64,000 nt of DNA from Chersky-840 sp035604715 (GTDB lineage: Bacteria > Actinomycetota > Acidimicrobiia > Acidimicrobiales > UBA8190), in NCBI GenBank assembly GCA_963731665.1, contig CAVSWP010000010.1:111933-175932 (forward strand). Reading direction: 5' to 3'. The translations under genes and the position numbers were made by a program. Every line of letters begins with the position of its first letter. Within the stretch, counting starts at the first letter, position 1. Positions 42,680 through 51,812 of the stretch are shown here, piece by piece. The notes beneath the pieces were generated by a model. The model had not been told where the DNA came from. It ran no database searches and saw only the letters and a program-made list of their open reading frames with translations.

Positions 42680-42880
42680 ATGGCCGTGAACAGCGATTGT
42701 CGGCACTACATCATGCAGACCACCGCGCGCGGCGACAAGCTCGAGCGCTGCCGGGTCGATGCCAACCAGGTCCTGCCTTTTGCCTGCCCCGACGGCTGTG
42801 TGTTCTACGAGCCCCGGAAGGTGTCCTCGGCGGGGTGGCACGTCGCCTCTCCACCGCCCGACGAGCCGCCGCCCCGTTGA
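42680..42880 (+). CDS. small cysteine-containing protein
   Basis: 66 aa with four cysteines (SDCRHYIMQT, ERCRVDA, FACPDGCVFYEPRK), plausibly a single metal site, and a Pro-rich end. The pattern resembles short conserved actinobacterial proteins of unknown function. CACAAT ends 6 bases before the ATG, and no ribosome site is present, so it may be leaderless. Confidence 0.7.
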   Translation: MAVNSDCRHYIMQTTARGDKLERCRVDANQVLPFACPDGCVFYEPRKVSSAGWHVASPPPDEPPPR

Positions 42881-42905
42881 GAGGCCCCCAAGGGGCTTCG
42901 GAGGG

Positions 42906-43910
42906 TCAGACGGCTTCGCCCTGAGGATCTGTCAGGTCGGTCACCTCGGTCAGCTCGGCCCCGTCGGCGACCGCCCTCGGGGGCGGGGGACCGAAGGTGT
43001 CGCCGACGCCACCGTTCTCCCAGAAGTCGAGGACGATGTTGGCGTTGGCACGGCCCGCGGCGATGAGGGCGTCGGTGGCCGAGAAGTCGTCGTAGCGCGA
43101 CACGGGCTCGGTGTCGACGGTGAACACCACGACCTCGACACCCTCGGGCAGGTGCTCGATCTCCCGGGCGAAGCGGGCGTGCACGGCGATGAAGAAGGCG
43201 GTGAGCACGGCTTCGATCGGTCGCCGGTACCGGTGGGGCGTGTAATGCAGAGGACCGCACAACAATACGAAGACCCGCTCGGCGCCCTGGGCGATGGCCC
43301 GGCCGATGGGCACGTTGTCCACCACACCCCCGTCGATGAAGGCTTCGCCGTCGATGTCGACCGGCGGGAGCAGCGCCGGGAGTGCCGCCGAGGCCATGAT
43401 GCGCACGACCGCCGGCCCCTGCGAGAACCACTGCATGCGCCCGTCGGTGAGAGACGTGGCCACGACCTCGAGCGGGACCGTGCTCTGTTCGAGGCGCTCG
43501 AAGCCGATGCCCGCCTCGATGACCTTTCGGATGCCGTCATTGGCGTGCACGGCCCCGCGCTGTTGGAAGAAGCGCCACGGGGTCGGGAACCTTCCCTGGG
43601 GGAAGATGTCCTCGCGGGTAATGTTGCGCCACCGCTGGGCCAGCGCGTCCACGCCGGCGGCGTCGGGCTGTCCGCAGTACCCGGCGGCGTTGATGGCGCC
43701 GACCGACGCGCCGTACACGGCGTCGGCGGTGATCCCTCGGGCCACGAGCGCCTGGAGCATGCCGATCTGGGCGGCCCCCCGCGATCCCCCCCCGGCGAAG
43801 ACGAAGGCGGTGTGGACGCGGCGCCGAAGGATCCGGGTGCGGCGGTAGCGGGCCAGCCACCATCTCGAGCTTCCCGGGCCCGGAGGTCGACGGACGGGGC
43901 CCTGTCCCAT
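42906..43910 (-). CDS. patatin-like phospholipase / serine hydrolase
   Basis: 334 aa with a patatin domain: oxyanion loop AGGGSRGAAQIGML (residues 39-52), nucleophile Ser69 in GASVG, and the catalytic Asp in IDGGVVDNVPIG. Similar to bacterial RssA/YlbK proteins. A basic N-terminus (RRTRILRRR) precedes the domain. ATG 43910 has GGAGGGG 6 bases upstream and is preferred to the in-frame start at 43949. Substrate unknown. Confidence 0.92.
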   Translation of the reverse strand: MGQGPVRRPPGPGSSRWWLARYRRTRILRRRVHTAFVFAGGGSRGAAQIGMLQALVARGITADAVYGASVGAINAAGYCGQPDAAGVDALAQRWRNITREDIFPQGRFPTPWRFFQQRGAVHANDGIRKVIEAGIGFERLEQSTVPLEVVATSLTDGRMQWFSQGPAVVRIMASAALPALLPPVDIDGEAFIDGGVVDNVPIGRAIAQGAERVFVLLCGPLHYTPHRYRRPIEAVLTAFFIAVHARFAREIEHLPEGVEVVVFTVDTEPVSRYDDFSATDALIAAGRANANIVLDFWENGGVGDTFGPPPPRAVADGAELTEVTDLTDPQGEAV

Positions 43911-43945
43911 GAACACCCCTCCGGGGAGGACCGGACCGGCGCTGC

Positions 43946-44140
43946 TCACGGGGTGGGCCTGTCCGGGGTCGGGCCGGGCGCCACCGGGGCCCCGCTCGAG
44001 GGACCAGTGTCAGCGGCCTGTTGGACCTGCCGGGCCCGGGCCACCCGGTCCCGTCGAACCGCCCACCGGACGGCGATCACGGCCAGGGCGACCATGGCGG
44101 CGACGAATACCCCGAAGACCACGTCGAACGCGACGCTCAC
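43946..44140 (-). CDS. small single-pass membrane protein
   Basis: 64 aa: one hydrophobic helix near the N-terminus (VVFGVFVAAMVALAVIAVRWAV), a basic stretch (RRDRVARARQ) and a Pro-rich tail. GTG start with GGAG about 8 bases upstream. It lies directly ahead of the lipase gene on the same strand, so both may be co-transcribed. No known family; existence is moderately supported. Confidence 0.5.
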   Translation of the reverse strand: MSVAFDVVFGVFVAAMVALAVIAVRWAVRRDRVARARQVQQAADTGPSSGAPVAPGPTPDRPTP

Positions 44141-44334
44141 GCCGGGAGCTCCGGCATGTCCCTGGCGGTGCCCGGGGACCCCCCCGTGCCGGTGACGTCC
44201 ATGACGATTCCAGATTACCGGGGTGCCCCGCCCGACTTCGGCGACACGGGCTGTTTTCCCTCCCCCCGTCGGGCGGAAGGGTCCCGGGCCTCGTCACACC
44301 CGTGGTGCATTGTGGGCCCGTGCCTGGAGGGAAG

Positions 44335-45309
44335 ATGCGAGCGGCCACGGCCGGCGTCATGGATCGAGACGAGCTGCTGCGGCGCCTCCGGGGTGACGAG
44401 GTGGCTCGGCCGCTGATCGACCCCGGGCTGGCCGGGGGACTGCGCGACTGGCTCGAGGACGGCCTGGTGGAAGCGGTGCGCGCCTTGCCGTCCGACGTCG
44501 ACGTGGTCCGGGTGAGCAAGGAGAGCCTCAACCAGGTCCTGGCGTGCGAGGCTCACGTGGTCGCCTCCCGCCAGGCCCCGAGGGTGCACACGGTGGACCT
44601 CACGCGGGGGAACCTCGTCGACGCCCTGTTCCGGCAGTGGGTCACGACCGGGGCCATCGAGGACCCGTGGGCCGACGCCGTCGCCGCCTTCGAGGTGGAC
44701 GGAGACCGTGCCGGCGTGGTGGCGTTCGTGGACGCACTGCCCGACCCCGCACGGAGCCAGCTGATGGCCGAGGTGGCCGAGCACGCCGCCAACATCGCCG
44801 AGCGATGGCCGGTGCCCAGCCCGGCGTGGCTTCCCCGGACTCAGGAGCGACTCGAGGTGCCGCTGTGCGGTGGGCGCGTCGTGCTGGCCGGCGTGGTGGA
44901 CCTCGTGCTCGGAAGCCCCGCGCAGGAGCGGGCCTCGGTGTGCCTGGTCGAGCTCAAGTCGGGGTCCCGCCGCCTCGAGCACCGCGCCGACCTCCATTTC
45001 TACGCGCTGCTCGAGGCACTACGCAGTGGCGCACCGCCGTTCCGGATCGCCACCTACTACAGCGCCACCGGTGAGCTCGACGCCGAGCCGGTCAGTGAGG
45101 ACACTCTTCTGGGCGCGTTAGCGCGCGCCCTGGACGGGTCGGTCCGGCTCTGTCGTGTGGACAGCGGCGCCGAACCCGCTCGCACGCCCAACCCCCTGTG
45201 CGCCTGGTGCGCCGGGCTCCCGCGGTGCGCGCCGGGCCAGCAGCGCGCCGGTAGCCGGGTGCCCAGGGTGCCAGAGCGAAGCGCCGAGCGGGCCCGGGAG
45301 TTGGCGTGA
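44335..45309 (+). CDS. PD-(D/E)XK nuclease with AddB/Cas4-type iron-sulfur cysteines
   Basis: 324 aa. Nuclease core: Asp189 in GVVDLVLG, then Glu206-x-Lys208 in CLVELKSG, the RecB-family spacing, followed by a helix (HFYALLEAL) like motif Q-x-x-Y. Cys71 (LACEAH) plus Cys289-x2-Cys292-x5-Cys298 (CAWCAGLPRC) match the four-cysteine [4Fe-4S] staple of AddB and Cas4. No helicase motif, so it is nuclease only. ATG has GGAGGG close upstream; ATG 44359 is an alternative. Its stop overlaps the next gene. Confidence 0.82.
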   Translation: MRAATAGVMDRDELLRRLRGDEVARPLIDPGLAGGLRDWLEDGLVEAVRALPSDVDVVRVSKESLNQVLACEAHVVASRQAPRVHTVDLTRGNLVDALFRQWVTTGAIEDPWADAVAAFEVDGDRAGVVAFVDALPDPARSQLMAEVAEHAANIAERWPVPSPAWLPRTQERLEVPLCGGRVVLAGVVDLVLGSPAQERASVCLVELKSGSRRLEHRADLHFYALLEALRSGAPPFRIATYYSATGELDAEPVSEDTLLGALARALDGSVRLCRVDSGAEPARTPNPLCAWCAGLPRCAPGQQRAGSRVPRVPERSAERARELA

Positions 45310-46217
45310 GCAAGGTCGCTCCCCGGGTGGCATGGCTGACCGACGCCCTTCTGGCGTCGCCGGGCGAGGACGTGTCTTCGACCGAGCTGGCGCAGCTCCG
45401 CGACGAGCTGGGGCGCGACCTGCACGCGCTGGGCGCGGAGCTCCCGCCCGGTCGTCGACTCCAGATCGACGCCTTCAAGGTCCTGATCGCCCATCGCCAG
45501 CCCGAACGGTGCATGACGACGGACGACGTCTTCGTGCCGTCCCCGCGGCTGTGTCGACGTGCCGTGGCCGTGGCGGCGGTGAACCGCTGCGTGCGCGGGC
45601 TGGCTCCGTGCCCGTCGGTGGCCGTCGCCGAGGTGTTGGCGCAGGGGGTCGAGGATGCGTCGGTGGCGGCGGAGACCGCCGCCGTCAGGGCACCGTGGTG
45701 GGCGACGTGGTACTCGGGACTTCCTTTCGGAGGACGAGCCGTGGTGGAGGCGGAGTCCGTCACGTGGGCGACGCAGCTGCTCACGGCGGTCGACTGGCAG
45801 CGGATGCCCGGGCTGCCGGTGATCGGAGGGCGCGACGACTGGTGGCAGTGTCCCGGTGGGTCGCCGCTCGTGCTCAAGGGTCGGGCCGACGTGCGCGCCT
45901 TCGCGCAGCGGCGCCCCGCCCTGCTCGTGGTGGGGTCGGGCCGATGTCGGGGGGATTGGCGCGTCGAGCTCGGCTACCCGGCGCTGGTCGGCGCCCTGGG
46001 TGCCGACGCTCGCCGGGCACCGTGTCGGGTGGTGGGGATCTGGCCGCAAAGTGGCCAGATCCGGGTGCTGGCGGTGGACCTCGCCGCACTGCGGGCGACG
46101 GCCGCCGCCACCATCTCTGCCGTGGCCACCTGGGTCGACGGCCAGCTCGAGGCCCAGCGCACCTCCTCCGGTGCCGACAGCCCGCGCAGCGCCTCGGTCG
46201 ACGAGGTCGCCGTCTGA
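45306..46217 (+). CDS. probable inactive paralogue/partner of the preceding nuclease
   Basis: 303 aa, GTG start inside the previous stop. No family recognised outright. The second half can be laid along the nuclease: GRADVRAF against VVDLVLG, LLVVGSGR against CLVELKSG, YPALVGALGA against FYALLEALRS, and CRVVGIWPQSGQI against FRIATYYSATGEL. The Asp (195) is kept but Glu-x-Lys is lost, and the Fe-S cysteines are absent. I infer a structural subunit of a two-protein complex. The alignment is by eye. Confidence 0.6.
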   Translation: MSKVAPRVAWLTDALLASPGEDVSSTELAQLRDELGRDLHALGAELPPGRRLQIDAFKVLIAHRQPERCMTTDDVFVPSPRLCRRAVAVAAVNRCVRGLAPCPSVAVAEVLAQGVEDASVAAETAAVRAPWWATWYSGLPFGGRAVVEAESVTWATQLLTAVDWQRMPGLPVIGGRDDWWQCPGGSPLVLKGRADVRAFAQRRPALLVVGSGRCRGDWRVELGYPALVGALGADARRAPCRVVGIWPQSGQIRVLAVDLAALRATAAATISAVATWVDGQLEAQRTSSGADSPRSASVDEVAV

Positions 46218-46218
46218 C

Positions 46219-48135
46219 CTAGTCGGTCTGACAGTGGGCGCTGGGAGGCGGTGGCACGTCGAGAGCGGGGTTGCGGTCGAAGAACCCCACGGGCACCAAC
46301 GTGAACCCGGCGTATTCCACCGGCATGACGGGCCAGTCCTCGGGCCGGGGGACGTGGGTGACGCCGAAGGTGTACCAGACGACGATGTCCTTCGCCACGA
46401 CGGATCGGTCCTGGGCGCTCCACCGGGGCAGCCCGTCGCCCCCGGCGTGCTGGTTGGGATAGTCCCCGGCGGCCCGGCGTTCGTCAGGTGAATAGGGCGT
46501 GACCCACAGATTGCGGGTGGCGAAGCCGGCGCGCTGGGCCACACTCGAACCGGGGTCGGCGAGCAGCGTCGGCGTGGACCCGGGCACGAGTTTGTAGCCG
46601 ACGGGGAAGCCGAGCTGGTTGTGCGCGTTGGGGTTGACGATCTTCCAGTGCCGGCTGGCAGCGGGGTCCACGAGGCGACGGGCCTGGGTCTCGGTCTCGA
46701 GCAGCGTCGCCTCGGGGGCGAAGGCATTGGCCCACGGGTTGTCCGGGCCCGGCGACACCGGACGCGTGTTGACCTCGTACACCGAGTTGGCGGGTCCGTC
46801 GATCTCGGCGTCGAGCCGCATGTTGAACAGGTGCTGGTGGAAGGGAGCGGCCAACTGGGGAGCGACCATCGACGCGAACCGAGGTTGCTCTCCCGGTGCC
46901 ACCGCCATGGTCGACAGGATGCCGGTGAGCTTGACTTCGAACTGGATCGTTCCGTCGAGGTAGAAGTACCAGTAGAAGCCGTAGTCGTAGTTGCCGACAG
47001 TGGCGATCGAGCTCACCACCAGCCGTCGGGACCGGCGAACCTCGTTGCGTCCCGAGCGGGGGTCGTTGTGCTTCCACAGGATCCCGTAGTCCTCCTCGTG
47101 GAGGCAGATGGCGTTAGGCACGACATAGGGATGGCCGCGCTCGGAGGTGAAGACGGCGTCGAAATAGTGGATGACGCCCAGGCAGTCGCACCCCGAAGCG
47201 AGCGAGTTGGTCATACGACCCAGACCCCACTCGCCGGCGTCGAAGGCGTTCTTCCAGCCGTGCATGGGGCCGGGATCGCCGTAGGGGACGACCATCTCGC
47301 TGACCGAGGCCCGGAAGAGGATGGGCCGCAGACGTCCGCTGTCCTCGTAACCCACGTCATGGAGCACGAGGCCCTCGACCGAGTCCATCGACACCCGCAG
47401 GGACCACTTCTGCCAGCGAATGTGGTTGCCCACCACCGAGAAGCTCGGACCTTCGGGCTGCGTGATCTCGATGGGTCTGAGGTCGTCGCGCAGGCGTACC
47501 GATTCGGGGTAGTAGTTGCCGCTCTGCTCGGGGATGGGCACAACCCCGGTGTCGAGGATCTCGAGCACCACGCCCCGGGCCATGTCGACGAAGGCGACGA
47601 CTCCCTCGATGGGATGGGCGTACCCGTTGTCGTCGGGTTGGTGGCGCACGTAGAACAAGCAGCGACAGATCCGGCGTCCGTCTTCGTGGGCCAGGCCGAA
47701 TGACCCCGCCGGCCAAGGGTCGATCTGCACTGTCTCGAGGTCCTCGATGCCGCGCCGACGCATGGCGGCTTGCCACTCGGCGCTTTGCTGCACCGCCACG
47801 ATGGCTGCGAAGGACTCTTCGAACAACAGCCCCGGTCGGACGTCGTCGACTGCGGTGACCACGATCTCCCCGCTGGCGAGCGCCACCACGGCGTCGAGGA
47901 TGTGCGCCTGAGGGCCGGGCACGAGCATGAGCCGCACCCGGCGGTCGAGGGGGCGGCCGGGGGACCACGCCCGGACCTCTTCCCGGGTGGGCTCAGCCAA
48001 CCCGATGTAGGCGAACCGGGTCTCTTCGGAGAAGCGCTTGTCGGCGCGGATGAGCTCCACCGCGGCTGTGATCTCGCCCGCCGTCAAGGCGGCGAGGGGA
48101 TGCTCCACTTCCGTCGAGGACACCGTCTGTGCCAC
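46219..48135 (-). CDS. copper-containing primary amine oxidase
   Basis: Oxidises primary amines to aldehydes with release of H2O2 and ammonia. 638 aa, full length for the family. The topaquinone precursor is Tyr383 in GNYDYG (motif NY[DE]); the catalytic base is Asp299 in AFDAGEWGLG; copper ligands His433 and His435 in FHQHLFNMRLD, with the third His probably in GVTHVPRPEDWPVMP. No signal peptide. GTG start preceded by AGAGGGAG. The substrate is not predictable. Confidence 0.95.
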   Translation of the reverse strand: MAQTVSSTEVEHPLAALTAGEITAAVELIRADKRFSEETRFAYIGLAEPTREEVRAWSPGRPLDRRVRLMLVPGPQAHILDAVVALASGEIVVTAVDDVRPGLLFEESFAAIVAVQQSAEWQAAMRRRGIEDLETVQIDPWPAGSFGLAHEDGRRICRCLFYVRHQPDDNGYAHPIEGVVAFVDMARGVVLEILDTGVVPIPEQSGNYYPESVRLRDDLRPIEITQPEGPSFSVVGNHIRWQKWSLRVSMDSVEGLVLHDVGYEDSGRLRPILFRASVSEMVVPYGDPGPMHGWKNAFDAGEWGLGRMTNSLASGCDCLGVIHYFDAVFTSERGHPYVVPNAICLHEEDYGILWKHNDPRSGRNEVRRSRRLVVSSIATVGNYDYGFYWYFYLDGTIQFEVKLTGILSTMAVAPGEQPRFASMVAPQLAAPFHQHLFNMRLDAEIDGPANSVYEVNTRPVSPGPDNPWANAFAPEATLLETETQARRLVDPAASRHWKIVNPNAHNQLGFPVGYKLVPGSTPTLLADPGSSVAQRAGFATRNLWVTPYSPDERRAAGDYPNQHAGGDGLPRWSAQDRSVVAKDIVVWYTFGVTHVPRPEDWPVMPVEYAGFTLVPVGFFDRNPALDVPPPPSAHCQTD

Positions 48136-48642
48136 GCGCTCCCTCTATCCGATCGCCTCTGATTGTCGTCCCACGACCATGCTGCTTTCCGTGGTTACGG
48201 TAGGTGGAGTATGAGCGGACCGGCAAATGCTTTCACCCGAGGTCGAGCGTCCGCCGAGAGTCCGACCCCACTGCCCCTCGCACACTGCCCCGCCGACACG
48301 CAACGCCGTGTGTGGACTGTCGATTCTGTCATCGGGTGCATCGGGCGACTTGTATTCGACGCCGTGGGGCGCTTGGCGGAGTGACGGTTGTTCATCCATT
48401 GGGACGGCGGCTGCACGTCATACCCGGGGGAGGACTCCCGTGCACGATGAAAACCTGAGAATTCGATGTGAGGGTGACCGACTTGCAGTCCGTCGTCCTC
48501 ATTTCGCCTGCGTGCGAAGTCGTCACGAGGTTGTGATCGACGCGGCGGTGCCAGGTGATAACGTTCACGTGGGGCATGTGGCCGATCTCTTCTACGGATC
48601 GACTTTTTGTTTGTCGCGCCTCGCCTTTGAGGAGGTCATCTT
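48136..48642 (+). other. 507-base region without a secure gene
   Basis: Divergent gap between amine oxidase and the winged-helix gene; visibly richer in A/T in its right half than the surroundings. Two weak frames exist: 48211-48384 (57 aa; GGTGGAG and TACGGT just upstream) and 48440-48706 (88 aa; GGGGGAGGA upstream, but it overlaps the next gene by 64 bases). Neither resembles a known protein. The GAGGAGG at 48629-48635 belongs to the next gene. Confidence 0.5.
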
Positions 48643-49290
48643 GTGGCACGAGATCAAAATGTTCGCAATCGGATCGTCGCATATCTTGCTGAACACGGAG
48701 CAGTAGAGGATCCCGGCGGCAAGGCGACATCTGTCCTCAAGAAGGCCATCGCATACGAAGGGACCGACGCCGGTTTCACTCAGGTGGTCGCCGCCATGGC
48801 GAAAGCGGGCCTATTGGCGCGCCAGATCAGGGGCAAGCGGACCTATCGGATCTCGCACAGTGGTAAGGACATTCGCGGCGTACCCGCCGGCATCAGCGCG
48901 TCGCGTGATGAACCGATGGACTACGACGAGTTGGCCTCGGCACTGCTCGCCCAGGTGACCCGTGCGGCGGCGGCTCCCACCGACACCTCGGAGTCGGCAT
49001 CGTGGGCCCGCCGACGCCTCGAACAGCTCGAGGCCCGCAACGCTTCGCTGCAGCGGGACGTGGCCCGTGCCAACGCCGAGGCGGAGGCCATCGCCGCCGA
49101 ACGAGACGTTCTGCAGAACCAGCTCGAGGCGGCCCAACACAATCTCTCGCTCCTCACCGATCGGCTCCAAGAACCGCGTCGGCCTCAGGGAAAGGCGGCC
49201 GAGCGACTGGGGCCCGACGAGCAGTCGTTGCTCAACCAGCTTCGTCATCGGCGTCCTGCCAGGACGGCGTCCTCAGAACGGGCCATCTGA
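48643..49290 (+). CDS. winged-helix protein with C-terminal coiled coil
   Basis: 215 aa from GTG with GAGGAGG 7 bases upstream. Residues 8-70 look like a winged helix (RNRIVAYLAEHGAVED, KKAIAYEGTDAGFTQVVAAMAKAGLL, QIRGKRTYRISH). Residues 115-170 form a long coiled coil (RRRLEQLEARNASLQRDV, AEAEAIAAERDVLQNQLEAA). The end is basic. A DNA-binding oligomer is likely, either a regulator or a nucleoid protein. I do not recognise a named family. Confidence 0.75.
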   Translation: MARDQNVRNRIVAYLAEHGAVEDPGGKATSVLKKAIAYEGTDAGFTQVVAAMAKAGLLARQIRGKRTYRISHSGKDIRGVPAGISASRDEPMDYDELASALLAQVTRAAAAPTDTSESASWARRRLEQLEARNASLQRDVARANAEAEAIAAERDVLQNQLEAAQHNLSLLTDRLQEPRRPQGKAAERLGPDEQSLLNQLRHRRPARTASSERAI

Positions 49291-49370
49291 GCCTCGGTGC
49301 CTGCCTGCCTTCCCCCGGCGACCGGAGTGGGGGAAGAGTCTCATAGCGGGTCGTGGCTGTCTTGGTGACC

Positions 49371-49400
49371 TTGGACGTGCGTCGACCCAAGCCATAGAGT
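49371..49400 (+). promoter_or_regulatory. leaderless promoter of the phospholipase gene
   Basis: TTGGAC (49371-49376), 18-base spacer, TAGAGT (49395-49400), with the last T 8 bases before GTG 49408. It decides the start codon in favour of 49408 over the GTG at 49399, which lies inside the -10. Confidence 0.65.
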
Positions 49401-49407
49401 GCCGACC

Positions 49408-50967
49408 GTGGAGAACCGGTCACCGGTTACCTCTCGGTTGAACTTACGGACGCGGCGCGAAGTGCTGGTGGCGGGCATGGCCGGCGCCTTCACCATGGCC
49501 TTGGCGGCGTGCGGAGGAGAGACCGCCCGCAAAGCCGCCGCCGTGGCCCCGGCAGGGTCGGACCTCGGTGCGGTCGAGCACGTCGTCTTCCTGATGAACG
49601 AGAACCGGTCCTTCGACCACTATTTCGGCTCGTACAAGGGCGTGCGTGGCTTTGACGACCACCCGGCGGGGTCTCCCGGTGTCTTCGCTCAGGCATGGCC
49701 GGGAGGGGCGGCGACGGACCTGTTGCCGTTTCACCTGGACACCGTCACGACCGATGCCGAGTGCACGTTCGACCTCTCTCACGAGTGGTCGGCCCAGCAC
49801 ATGTCGTGGAACGGGGGGCAGATGGATCGTTTCGTCGCCACCCACACCATGCCGCAGTTCGAGGGACCCCAAAACGGCGTGCTGACCATGGGTTACTACA
49901 CCCGAGCCGATCTCGCATTCTGGTACGCCCTGGCCGACGCGTTCACCATCTGCGACGGGTACCACTGCTCCGTGATGGCGCCCACGCATCCCAACCGACT
50001 CCACGCGTTGTCGGGAACGCTCGATCCGGAAGGCCACGAGGGTGGTCCCGTGATCATCACCAACTCGTCGTCCAGCGCTATCGGCAGTGCCTCGTGGAGG
50101 ACCATGCCCGAGGAGCTCGATGCCACCGGCATCTCGTGGAAGGTCTACAACCCCCCGGGTGTGGGCTACCAACCGTCGAACCCATTGTCGATCGCCCTCT
50201 CCGACAACATCCTTCTCTACTTCAAGCGCCACGTGCAGGACCCGTCGTCGCCGTTGTACAAAAAGGCGTTCGGCCCGATCTTCCCCCGCGACTTTGTCCG
50301 CGACGTCGCCAACGACACCTTGCCCCAGGTCTCGTGGATCGTCCCCCCGGTGGGCTACGACGAGCATCCCCCCTCGCCGCCGGCGGCGGGCATGTGGTTC
50401 ACCCACCAGGTGCTCAAGGCCTTGGTGTCGAACCCCAAGACCTGGTCGAAGACGGTGCTGTTCATCATGTACGACGAGAACGATGGGTTCTTCGACCACG
50501 TGGCGCCGCCCGTGGCGCCGCCGGGCACTCCGGGGGAGTACCTGAGCGTCCACCCCCTGCCTTCTCCGGCGACAGGGATAGCCGGGCCCCTGGGCCTCGG
50601 CTTCCGGGTGCCGCTCCTGGTGGTGTCGCCGTTCAGTCGAGGCGGGTACGTGTGTTCGGACACGTTCGACCACACCTCGCAGCTGCGCTTCCTCGAGACC
50701 CGCTTCGGCGTGAAGGCACCCAACATCACGGCCTGGCGTCGAAGTGTGACCGGCGATCTGACCTCGACCCTGCACGTCGGGTCGCCCGACACCTCGGTTC
50801 CCTCCTTGCCGGCCACGCTGGGGAGAGCCGACCCCAGAGTGGGCCGGGAGTGCCAGGAGTCACAGCTCATCGAGTTGGACGTCCCGAACCCCGTGCCGTA
50901 CCCGGTGCCGGTCAACCAGAGCATGCCGTCGCAAGAGCCCGGGTCCGGGGTGCCGGTTCCGGCGTAG
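49408..50967 (+). CDS. Tat-exported phospholipase C / acid phosphatase-like phosphoesterase
   Basis: 519 aa of the phosphoesterase family of Mycobacterium PlcA-C and acid phosphatase AcpA. The N-terminus has a twin-arginine signal (LRTRREVLVAG) and a lipobox (ALAACGG), so a lipid-anchored exported enzyme. Catalytic motifs: HVVFLMNENRSFDHYFGSYKG at the start of the domain, CDGYHCSVMAPTHPNR, and YDENDGFFDHVAPP near the C-terminus. Substrate could be phospholipid or another phosphoester. Confidence 0.92.
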   Translation: MENRSPVTSRLNLRTRREVLVAGMAGAFTMALAACGGETARKAAAVAPAGSDLGAVEHVVFLMNENRSFDHYFGSYKGVRGFDDHPAGSPGVFAQAWPGGAATDLLPFHLDTVTTDAECTFDLSHEWSAQHMSWNGGQMDRFVATHTMPQFEGPQNGVLTMGYYTRADLAFWYALADAFTICDGYHCSVMAPTHPNRLHALSGTLDPEGHEGGPVIITNSSSSAIGSASWRTMPEELDATGISWKVYNPPGVGYQPSNPLSIALSDNILLYFKRHVQDPSSPLYKKAFGPIFPRDFVRDVANDTLPQVSWIVPPVGYDEHPPSPPAAGMWFTHQVLKALVSNPKTWSKTVLFIMYDENDGFFDHVAPPVAPPGTPGEYLSVHPLPSPATGIAGPLGLGFRVPLLVVSPFSRGGYVCSDTFDHTSQLRFLETRFGVKAPNITAWRRSVTGDLTSTLHVGSPDTSVPSLPATLGRADPRVGRECQESQLIELDVPNPVPYPVPVNQSMPSQEPGSGVPVPA

Positions 50968-50983
50968 GGACTACTGGGTCGCC

Positions 50984-51547
50984 GTGAACCAGGCGCACCT
51001 GGAGTTCTGTGCCAGCCCGGCGTGGCGTCTCGTGGTGGAGGAGACGATCCTTCCCGAAGCGCTGCGAGGGCTCTCTCTGGGTGACGACGTCATCGAGGTC
51101 GGGCCAGGGCCCGGATTGACCACCGATGTCCTGCGGAACCTGACGATCAAGCTGACCGCACTGGAGTTCGACCCCGAGCTGGCGGCTGCGTTGGCGGCCC
51201 GCTCGGTGGGGAGCAACGTGGAGGTCATCTGCGGGGACGCCACGGTCATGGACCTCCCTGACGACCGATTCTCAGGTGCGGCGTGCTTCCACATGCTTCA
51301 TCACATCCCGACCGTCGCTGCCCAGGATCGCGTGCTGTGCGAGCTCGCCCGGGTCCTCCGACCGGGTGGGGTGCTCGTCGCCGCGGACGGGATCGACAAC
51401 GAGGGCGTCCGGCAATTCCACGTCGACGACGTCTACGTCCCGATCGACCCCGAGACCCTCGATGGTCGGCTGACTCAGAGCGGGTTCACCCTCGCCGAGG
51501 TTCGCGTCTACGACCTCGGTTGGATTTGCACGGCGCGCGCTGTGTGA
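50984..51547 (+). CDS. class I SAM-dependent methyltransferase
   Basis: 187 aa. Motif I is VIEVGPGPGLTTDVLR, the acidic residue after strand 2 lies in ALEFDPELAAAL, then VICGDATVMDLPDDRF and ELARVLRPGGVLVAADG. Methyltransf_11 type fold; the substrate is unknown. GTG start 16 bases after the phospholipase, so probably co-transcribed. The C-terminus is short. Confidence 0.85.
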   Translation: MNQAHLEFCASPAWRLVVEETILPEALRGLSLGDDVIEVGPGPGLTTDVLRNLTIKLTALEFDPELAAALAARSVGSNVEVICGDATVMDLPDDRFSGAACFHMLHHIPTVAAQDRVLCELARVLRPGGVLVAADGIDNEGVRQFHVDDVYVPIDPETLDGRLTQSGFTLAEVRVYDLGWICTARAV

Positions 51548-51812
51548 GCGAGCCGGGTCGGGCCGTGTACCATCGCCGACCTCTCGTCTCCGCCGTCATC
51601 GGCGCGTGCCCACGGGGGGAGCAGGGCCAAAGTGCTCTAATAGTGTAAGAGTCACCCTGCACGGCCACTGTCGCGTCGTCCGGCTGATGCCAGGCGTCAA
51701 GCCCGGCGTGATCGGAGTCGATACACAAGTGGTGAGTTGTCTCAGGATGGCGTCCAACTCCGTTCTGATGGGCCGCTCAGCTGATTGCGAACGGAGCTGA
51801 ACCAAGTCCACT

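Noticed and set aside
48211..48384. 57-aa frame in the gap before the winged-helix gene
   Set aside because: Has GGTGGAG and TACGGT upstream but no protein-like pattern; kept only as a note in the gap entry.
48440..48706. 88-aa frame with a purine-rich ribosome-like site
   Set aside because: Overlaps the better supported 48643 gene by 64 bases, mixed codon use, no resemblance to a family.
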